Shown: piece after piece, positions 8,501 to 11,822 of the stretch
How the letters are laid out: the number at the start of each line of letters is the position of its first letter
Position numbering within the stretch: the stretch's first letter is position 1
Assembly: GCA_902795745.1 (NCBI GenBank)
Contig: CADBMG010000006.1
Span: 1-11,822, forward strand
Length of the DNA: 11,822 nucleotides
Origin: an uncultured Pseudomonadota bacterium
GTDB lineage: Bacteria; Pseudomonadota; Alphaproteobacteria; RF32; CAG-239
Reading direction: 5' to 3'
Program-made: the position numbers and the translations under genes
Notes under the pieces: model-generated
What the model was told of the DNA's origin: nothing
Seen by the model: the letters and a program-made list of their open reading frames with translations, nothing else
Databases searched by the model: none

Positions 8501-9065
8501 GGAAAGCTTTATTCAGAAAGCAAATGATAAAGAAGCAGCCTATGAGGCTATTATGTTGGCACATTTACAAAAGCGTGGGCAAGGGCTTAACAGTCGTTTT
8601 CGGAGTCGCAGTGTCAAAATTAATGATGACGGCAGTGTGACCATAACACAAGTAAATAATGACGGAACAACGCAAGAAATTACCGGTCGTATTTCCGGTA
8701 ATCAGATGATACTAGCAAATAAGACATTAGGAGCAAACGGAGATCCGATTCGCTTTGAAAAATCAAACGGGATGCAAATGCTGACAGAAACCTACAAAAA
8801 AGAGGGCGATGGCACATATACTGTTCGTAAACGGATGGATTTCAGTGATTATTTGAAAGATAAAAACAGTTATGACGGTGTGTTAAGTGATGACGGCGAA
8901 GAAGGTATTTGGGGCTTAAATGTTGATCGCGACCAAGCTATGAACGGTTTTACGGATGAAGATTATAAATATCATTTAGAACAAATCAGAGCAGAACGTA
9001 ACGGCCAGGCATATACTTTTCACGGAGGTCTAACCGCCGACGATATTAATGAGCGCATGAATTGA
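5565..9065 (+). CDS. Gene D: M23 peptidoglycan endopeptidase fused to VirB6, with repeat tail
   Basis: 1166 residues. Domains in order: a basic N-terminal extension (1-58); a hydrophobic signal or anchor (about 60-84); a Cys-rich segment; an M23/LytM endopeptidase (about 150-300); a second Cys group and Gly/Ser linker (320-380); a VirB6-like domain (392-715); a Gly/Ala-rich stretch (730-780); and a tail of D-x-x-G turns (800-1120). All M23 active-site residues are present: zinc ligands H164 and D168 (HLGSD) and H292, with catalytic H229 and H290 (HLH). The enzyme should therefore be able to cut stem-peptide crosslinks. The VirB6 part has GFLIWMLIYVLRQITS (427-442), LIPCAVGAYAFKIT (619-632) and hydrophobic segments near 423-441, 456-476, 583-603, 606-628, 645-663 and 694-712. 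The start overlaps the stop of gene C. A second ATG at 5568 is better spaced from AGGGG (5557-5561), so the product may be one residue shorter. No VirB4-type gene follows. Confidence 0.83.
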   Translation: MMVKLWKKLFNVFSYLIQSRMSVRRAVGLFCLARKNALMKYDKNTSFSGLSQIKRGFSKIIRLCAIIMLITLADVFNTQPLYAAVSSENQQCDNSCAAAQACAPKKNGSTYVYTASAENNGKCIKDKTADGCYDSNPTSCSGSYSSVGWRMRKNKKGETYKGNHLGSDIGSKACGKDKDKIQVYAPADGKVVWTGIAGNSGRTIVMEHDRKCGGSSGGKGGKYKTIFRHLIEHVPQGTAVKKGDPVGVEGGSNCYDRHAGAACLCDNEAQASHPNYTRAGCSRAKAYAIHLHIEVINSAFGGTKDGNTSVAGELNNVLAPYCGGIQALCGGCAVDLSSCSGSQGDAFDGTHATIGTMSGGSSGDYSGSYGSVGGGSGSSTCRFGDYLNSENCTFCELFKKLFNAASLIARSANTNFSGPTKTLVTIGFLIWMLIYVLRQITSFSQISTGEMLKGILFQGFRVAVVLILLGGAIYEVMDMTINPIMETGLSFGQSLNKSSSCDYSAPYMQNIIGYDETTGYPKPNDGSSSEVGGLSKHMGEQIICSLKNLEDSTGFLMSLGKYGMCIAWDPHYWIHKDFMPNLIYFSTGALLWLAGILLLLSFPWCLVDCILQLCIAVALIPCAVGAYAFKITSQYLKMIWNMFMNAVFNFVFMAIIVYIINQHLRTWIGIEIPEGMNPADEIYITSTTAQGLAWWGVGFFKILLICIFCWTFFDEAGSMANEFAKGMYLGNIGGKVGGTVSSSVSKVGLGVGAAAGTAALGTASAIGHGINEAVGDEFRNGVNWAKGGILRAMPGSQTYTNPDGSQSVTKSFNFMGRRYTRTITRDASGNYTQEKESHRRTNYEKYFKQTRDENGNVQYRERRSFLGMHLGMTKEMESHVDDETGNIVWESKDKNGRQRRIVTDANGNVLNFNTHSERADSPDRTARRSAGYQSADKGGFRTRELTDENGNVIGKEFDYNSAEANSLVEKDGTANMDAMESFIQKANDKEAAYEAIMLAHLQKRGQGLNSRFRSRSVKINDDGSVTITQVNNDGTTQEITGRISGNQMILANKTLGANGDPIRFEKSNGMQMLTETYKKEGDGTYTVRKRMDFSDYLKDKNSYDGVLSDDGEEGIWGLNVDRDQAMNGFTDEDYKYHLEQIRAERNGQAYTFHGGLTADDINERMN
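7960..8905 (+). repeat. Degenerate D-x-x-G turn repeats in the gene D tail
   Basis: The C-terminal third of gene D contains about a dozen short units in which an acidic/Asn-Gly turn is flanked by alternating polar and hydrophobic residues. Examples are NPDGSQSVTK, RDASGNYTQEK, RDENGNVQYRE, DDETGNIVWES, DANGNVLNF, DENGNVIGKEF, NDDGSVTITQ, NNDGTTQEITG and EGDGTYTVRKR. Spacing is irregular, roughly 15-40 residues. The pattern suggests serial beta-hairpins, loosely like YD/RHS or MORN-type repeats, but I cannot assign a family. Which side of the membrane the tail lies on is not decidable from the helices. Confidence 0.6.
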
Positions 9066-9111
9066 TAATTTATAGTATATATTTTTTCCCACAAACGCTG
9101 ATATAAAGCGC

Positions 9112-9140
9112 TTGCAAAGGAGTATAAAATATTGTATGAA
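9112..9140 (+). promoter_or_regulatory. Candidate rubrerythrin promoter
   Basis: TTGCAA (9112-9117) and TATGAA (9135-9140) are separated by 17 bases, and each matches four of six consensus positions. Transcription would begin near 9147, giving a leader of about 35 bases that contains AAAGGA (9169-9174), 7 bases before the rubrerythrin ATG. The match is modest in an AT-rich gap. Confidence 0.35.
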
Positions 9141-9150
9141 TTTAATACAA
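9132..9150 (+). promoter_or_regulatory. 19-base dyad over the rubrerythrin -10, possible operator
   Basis: TTGTAT and ATACAA are perfect 6-base inverted arms separated by 7 bases, and they overlap the proposed -10 hexamer and start site. Such a position suits a repressor site. Rubrerythrins are often controlled by peroxide or iron regulators of the Fur/PerR or Rrf2 type, but the sequence is not a recognisable box for any one of them, so the regulator is left unnamed. Confidence 0.3.
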
Positions 9151-9181
9151 ATTATTTTAACACTTAACAAAGGAAACAGAT

Positions 9182-9721
9182 ATGAGCAATAAATATGCAG
9201 GCACCCAGACCGAAAAAAATCTATGGACAGCTTTTGCCGGCGAGAGTCAGGCGCGTAATAAATATACCTATTTTGCCAGCGTAGCTAAAAAAGAAGGTTT
9301 TGAGCAAATCTCAGAAATTTTTACTAAGACGGCAGCCAATGAAAAAGAACATGCTGAATTATGGTTCAAAGAACTCGGAGCTTTAGGCGATACTGTTGCT
9401 AACTTACAAGCGGCAGCTGATGCTGAAAACTATGAGTGGACCGATATGTATGAAGATTTTGCCAAGACAGCCGAAGCTGAGGGATTTTCTGCGCTGGCTG
9501 AAAAATTCCGTGGTGTGGCAGCAATTGAAAAATCGCACGAAGAACGCTATCGTAAATTGTTGAAAAATGTGGAAAGCAAAGAAGTTTTTGCTCGCTCAAC
9601 CGTAAAAGTTTGGGAATGTCGCAACTGTGGACACATAATTGTAGGAACAGAAGCTCCGATGTCTTGTCCGGTTTGCGCTCATGCCCGGAGCTATTTCGAA
9701 TTACGTGCAGAGAATTACTGA
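9182..9721 (+). CDS. rbr: Rubrerythrin (peroxide-reducing diiron protein)
   Basis: Cytoplasmic, 179 residues, close to the usual rubrerythrin length. The N-terminal ferritin-like four-helix domain carries the diiron ligands, seen as GES (E21), EKEH (E54 with H57), E91 in the third helix, and EKSH (E116 with H119). The C-terminal rubredoxin domain binds one iron through C146, C149, C162 and C165 (CRNC and CPVC). Rubrerythrins reduce hydrogen peroxide to water using electrons from rubredoxin or NADH-linked reductases, and are typical of anaerobes and microaerophiles. The start is fixed by AAAGGA 7 bases upstream. The gene stands alone between a 116-base upstream gap with a candidate promoter and a strong terminator, so it is probably a single-gene transcript unrelated to the VirB6 operon. 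Confidence 0.96.
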   Translation: MSNKYAGTQTEKNLWTAFAGESQARNKYTYFASVAKKEGFEQISEIFTKTAANEKEHAELWFKELGALGDTVANLQAAADAENYEWTDMYEDFAKTAEAEGFSALAEKFRGVAAIEKSHEERYRKLLKNVESKEVFARSTVKVWECRNCGHIIVGTEAPMSCPVCAHARSYFELRAENY

Positions 9722-9738
9722 TTTTTAGAGTTCTGCTG

Positions 9739-9773
9739 AGTAATAAACCCGCCGTTGTGGCGGGTTTATTACT
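9739..9773 (+). terminator. Strong intrinsic terminator after rubrerythrin
   Basis: A perfect 15-bp stem (9739-9753 with 9759-9773) with GC core CCCGCC/GGCGGG and a 5-base loop GTTGT begins 17 bases after the rubrerythrin stop. The 3' arm ends in TTTATTACTT. The A-rich 5' arm (AGTAATAAA) makes it workable from the opposite strand too, so it may also stop read-through from the rlmH side. Confidence 0.88.
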
Positions 9774-9837
9774 TGACTTCCTGAAATTTTTGCCATCGTC
9801 ATTGGTTGTGGATTATTGATACTCTAGAGATTAGCGT

Positions 9838-9996
9838 ATGGAAAAGACTTTAGCAAATTACATCGTCGGTTTGGCTTTGTTTATCATAACCGGTATTCTT
9901 GCCGCCGCGAGGGATTTTTTGTTTATTATATTCATAAAAAGTCATCGCTCACTTTGCCGCAAGGCAAATGTGTCCAGCGATCTTCGAATTATTTAA
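9838..9996 (+). CDS. Doubtful 52-residue single-helix membrane peptide
   Basis: ATG at 9838 opens 52 codons ending in TAA at 9994-9996; a stop codon (TAG, 9832-9834) lies just upstream, so this is the full frame. The product has a short polar start (MEKTLANY), one strongly hydrophobic stretch (residues 9-34) interrupted by an Arg-Asp pair, and a basic end. No clear ribosome site is present (only AGAGA at 9826-9830). The last 19 codons or so lie inside the palindromic element at 9938-10044, so the 3' end looks like a product of that element. It could be a small membrane peptide, a gene whose end was replaced by a repeat insertion, or chance. I do not recognise it. Confidence 0.22.
   Translation: MEKTLANYIVGLALFIITGILAAARDFLFIIFIKSHRSLCRKANVSSDLRII
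9936..9981 (-). terminator. Possible terminator of obgE-rsfS-rlmH (hairpin plus T-run)
   Basis: Read on the minus strand, the stem ATCGCT/AGCGAT plus TTTGCC/GGCAAA is followed by GACTTTTT, which resembles a Rho-independent terminator about 85 bases after the rlmH stop. The three bases GAC lie between stem and T-run, and the stem has a bulge, so it is weaker than the 9739-9773 hairpin. It is also one arm of the larger four-way element. Confidence 0.35.
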
Positions 9997-10044
9997 AAAG
10001 CTGAAGATGCCTTGACGATTCCTGCGGAATCGAGGCATGACTTT
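9938..10044. repeat. 107-nt palindromic element with a complete four-way-junction fold
   Basis: Outer stem AAAGTC (9938-9943) pairs with GACTTT (10039-10044). Arm A (9944-9981) pairs ATCGCT/AGCGAT, CAC/GTG and TTTGCC/GGCAAA with a GCAA loop; bulges are T9969 and 9973-9975. Arm B (9982-10006) pairs CTTC/GAAG over a 17-base AT-rich loop. Arm C (10007-10038) pairs ATGCCT/AGGCAT and CGATTCC/GGAATCG with a TGC loop and bulge 10013-10015. The arms follow one another with no unpaired base at the junction, and the AT dinucleotide at each arm base could re-pair with its neighbours. It lies between convergent genes. It could be a dispersed palindromic repeat (compare the Rickettsia palindromic elements), a structured RNA, or a composite terminator. 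A second copy is not present in this window, so the label repeat is inferred from its form. Confidence 0.6.
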
Positions 10045-10067
10045 ATTGATTACTACAAGGGATTTTT

Positions 10068-10508
10068 TTATGCTCTGTGATAAGGGTGATGATTTATAAT
10101 TGTTTGCACGCGGTATATTTGTTCGCATAAAACAGCTCGCATCAACATATGCGGCAAAGTCAATTTACCAAACGATAATACTAAATCTGCCATATCACGC
10201 GTTGACTGTAAATGACCATCGGCACCTCCTATTAAAAAGCAGAGCTCCGAACAGCCGTTATTGAGCCAACTAGCAATTTTTTCAGCCAGTTCAATACTGC
10301 CGATATTAACTCCGCGCTCATCAAGAACTATTACTTTTGAGCCTTGCGGAATGCTGTTTTGCAAGAATCTGGCTTCATCCTCCTGCGTGGAATTATCTTT
10401 TTCTTTGATAACCACGTTCCAACCTGAACGCTTCATATATTCAGCAATAATCTGAGCCTCGGGAGAGCCGTTTTTGCACTTTCCTATAGCAATAATTGTT
10501 ACTTTCAT
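10068..10508 (-). CDS. rlmH: 23S rRNA pseudouridine-1915 N3-methyltransferase RlmH
   Basis: 146 residues, slightly short of the usual 155 or so. RlmH is a SPOUT-class methyltransferase that uses SAM to methylate pseudouridine 1915 in helix 69 of 23S rRNA on assembled 70S ribosomes. The SAM-binding knot motifs are clear: VIVLDERG (59-66), FLIGGADG (91-98), then LSFGKLTLPHMLMR (111-124) and the family-typical end EQIYR...HHPYHR. The start is an ATG only 3 bases after the rsfS stop, so the two are co-transcribed and probably coupled. It is the last gene of the minus-strand operon and converges on rubrerythrin. Confidence 0.96.
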   Translation of the reverse strand: MKVTIIAIGKCKNGSPEAQIIAEYMKRSGWNVVIKEKDNSTQEDEARFLQNSIPQGSKVIVLDERGVNIGSIELAEKIASWLNNGCSELCFLIGGADGHLQSTRDMADLVLSFGKLTLPHMLMRAVLCEQIYRVQTIINHHPYHRA

Positions 10509-10511
10509 AGG

Positions 10512-10859
10512 TTATTCTTTACGTAAGTTAGCGGCAGATTGCCACATCTTTTCCAAGTTGTAAAACTCTCTTACTTCGGGACGGAAAATATGAACAATAA
10601 CATCAAAGGCATCAATTAATACCCAATCAGCCTTATTTTCACCTTCAATAGTAGAACGAAAACCATTGGCTTTCAATGCTTCTTCAATTTTTTGTGCGAT
10701 AGATGCTACGTGGCGATTTGAAGTACCGCTTGCTACTACCATATAACTGGCAATAGACGTTTTTCCGGCCAAATCAATCGTTATTACATCTTCGGCTTTC
10801 ATATCTTCCAAAGCATTTTGAATAACTTGTAATATCTTATTATCGTTCGTTTCAGACAA
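10512..10859 (-). CDS. rsfS: Ribosomal silencing factor RsfS
   Basis: 115 residues, normal for the family. RsfS binds ribosomal protein uL14 on the 50S subunit and blocks joining with 30S, lowering translation during starvation. Family hallmarks are visible: ASYMVVASGTSNRHV (37-51), WVLIDAFDVIVHIF (79-92) and PEVREFYNLEKMW (94-106). The start codon is TTG (10857-10859), supported by AAGGAG 7 bases upstream. It lies 18 bases after obgE and 3 bases before rlmH. In many alphaproteobacteria nadD precedes it, but here obgE does. Confidence 0.95.
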   Translation of the reverse strand: MSETNDNKILQVIQNALEDMKAEDVITIDLAGKTSIASYMVVASGTSNRHVASIAQKIEEALKANGFRSTIEGENKADWVLIDAFDVIVHIFRPEVREFYNLEKMWQSAANLRKE

Positions 10860-10866
10860 TTTCCTT

Positions 10867-10872
10867 CTCCTT
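10867..10872 (-). promoter_or_regulatory. Shine-Dalgarno that fixes the TTG start of rsfS
   Basis: AAGGAG on the minus strand lies 7 bases before the TTG at 10859, within the 18-base gap after obgE. A second AAGGA lies only 3 bases from the TTG. No in-frame ATG near this position would fit, so the non-AUG start is well supported and may lower RsfS output relative to its neighbours. Confidence 0.75.
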
Positions 10873-10877
10873 TAAAT

Positions 10878-11822
10878 TTAATCCAACGGTGACCAAGGTT
10901 TACTTACCTGATTAACCTCCGGCGTCTCAATATTCGTTTGACGCAAACGGGTAATAAATTTGTTAACGGCATGTAAACAAGATTGAAGATTAACTCCGGC
11001 AACTGCCGAAATAGTGAATACTTCAAAAGGACACACTTTTTGCAAAGAGTTCTTTTTATCGGCAATTTCATCTTCTGTCAAAGCATCACATTTGTTAAGA
11101 GCTACTACCGTTGGTTTGTTTTTTAGTTTATCGCTATATAATTCCAATTCTTTGCGAATCGTTAAGTAATCAGCAGCTACATCATCGGCTGTTGCATCAA
11201 GTAAGTGCAAAAATGCCGAACAGCGTTCTACGTGTTTTAAAAATCTATCACCCAGACCTATTCCTTCATGTGCACCTTCTATTAGTCCCGGAATATCGGC
11301 AATAACCATTTCCATATTATCAATCCAAGCAACTCCCAAATGCGGATGCAAGGTAGTGAATGGGTAAGAGGCAATTTTCGGTCGAGCAGAAGTAACAGCC
11401 GATAAAAAGGTTGATTTTCCGGCATTCGGTAAACCGATTAATCCGACATCGGCAATAATTTTCAATCGCAGCCATACCCAAAGTTCTTCTCCTTCGGTTC
11501 CCGGCTCGGCATAGCGTGGAGCTTGGTTGGTTGAGCTTTTAAAATGCGTATTGCCCAAACCGCCTTTACCACCTTTGGCTATCAAAAAACGTTCTCCCGG
11601 AGTAACCATATCCTTAATGACAGTTTCTCCGTCTTCGGCCACGATTTCCGTGCCTACCGGAACCTTTATAATAAGGTCTTCTCCTTTATAACCGGTCATT
11701 TCCGAGCCTAAACCCTGTTGGCCTTTTTGTGCCTTAAAATGTTGCTGGTAACGAAAATCAATCAGCGTATTAAGGTTTTCAACCGCTTCAAAATATACGC
11801 TACCGCCATTGCCGCCGTCGCC
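10878..11822 (-). CDS. obgE: GTPase Obg (ObgE/CgtA), 5' end outside the window
   Basis: 314 residues are visible; the frame is open to the window edge, so about 30 N-terminal residues are missing. Obg is a ribosome-associated GTPase acting in 50S maturation and the stringent response. The Gly-rich Obg fold starts at once (GDGGNGGSVYFEA, NLNTLIDFRYQQHFKA, then KGGKGGLGN), followed by the G domain. G1 is GLPNAGKST (11409-11435), switch I FTTLHPHLGV, G3 DIPGLIEGA, G4 NKCD and G5 SAV. The protein stops shortly after the G domain (KPWSPLD), without the extra OCT domain found in some Obg proteins. It heads the visible obgE-rsfS-rlmH operon; its promoter is outside the window. Confidence 0.96.
   Translation of the reverse strand, partial: GDGGNGGSVYFEAVENLNTLIDFRYQQHFKAQKGQQGLGSEMTGYKGEDLIIKVPVGTEIVAEDGETVIKDMVTPGERFLIAKGGKGGLGNTHFKSSTNQAPRYAEPGTEGEELWVWLRLKIIADVGLIGLPNAGKSTFLSAVTSARPKIASYPFTTLHPHLGVAWIDNMEMVIADIPGLIEGAHEGIGLGDRFLKHVERCSAFLHLLDATADDVAADYLTIRKELELYSDKLKNKPTVVALNKCDALTEDEIADKKNSLQKVCPFEVFTISAVAGVNLQSCLHAVNKFITRLRQTNIETPEVNQVSKPWSPLD

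Noticed and set aside
9066..9095. AT-only hairpin followed by a T-run after gene D, possible terminator
   Set aside because: The stem has no GC pairs and one mismatch; too weak to call in AT-rich DNA.
9136..9192. 18-codon upstream ORF overlapping the start of rubrerythrin
   Set aside because: Its ATG lies within the proposed -10 element, so the likely transcript would not include it, and the nearest AGGAG is about 13 bases away.
9980..10008. TTCGAAT near a hairpin, reminiscent of a tRNA T-loop, in a cloverleaf-like fold
   Set aside because: Arm lengths and the outer stem do not fit a tRNA, there is no anticodon arm or D-arm sequence, and the motif lies at the edge of a 17-base loop.
1..11822. 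CRISPR array, insertion sequence, transposase, phage genes or attachment site
   Set aside because: No regularly spaced direct repeats, transposase or integrase motifs, or flanking repeats around the VirB6 operon were seen.

Overview
The window looks like chromosomal DNA of an AT-rich alphaproteobacterium. The evidence is the obgE-rsfS-rlmH order, an anaerobe-type rubrerythrin, and a tandem array of VirB6/TrbL-like type IV secretion (T4SS) membrane proteins of the kind known from Rickettsiales, where several large virB6 paralogues lie in a row. An uncultured gut or host-associated alphaproteobacterium is my best guess; this is inference, as no marker in the window fixes the taxon.

Layout. 1-366 (+): 3' end of a carboxylesterase/phospholipase-type alpha/beta hydrolase. 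434-9065 (+): a tight four-gene operon whose junctions are 8 nt apart or overlapping. Gene A (483-1850) is a lipobox-bearing VirB6 protein. Gene B (1859-2620) carries only the first half of a VirB6 domain. Gene C (2617-5568) has a SleB-type cell-wall hydrolase, then the second half of a VirB6 domain, then a long charged tail. Gene D (5565-9065) has an M23 metallo-endopeptidase with an intact active site, a complete VirB6 domain, and a tail of repeated D-x-x-G turns. 9182-9721 (+): rubrerythrin with its own candidate promoter/operator and a strong terminator at 9739-9773. 9774-10067: a doubtful 52-codon ORF and a 107-nt element that folds on paper into a complete four-way junction. 10068-11822 (-): rlmH, rsfS and the body of obgE, converging on rubrerythrin.

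How the genes work together. Genes A-D encode three VirB6-like units: A; B plus C; and D. They share two sequence signatures, an I-W-x4-(I/V)-L-(Q/R) helix and a P-F-E-x-T-R-like motif after a later helix. Units 2 and 3 each carry a different peptidoglycan hydrolase on the periplasmic side. My reading is a T4SS inner-membrane module that brings its own wall-cutting enzymes, possibly replacing a separate VirB1-like enzyme. No VirB4, VirB8-VirB10 or VirD4 gene lies in the window, so the rest of the machine must be elsewhere or absent. The most notable points are the VirB6 domain split across genes B and C with a wall hydrolase at the split, and the four-way-junction element at 9938-10044.
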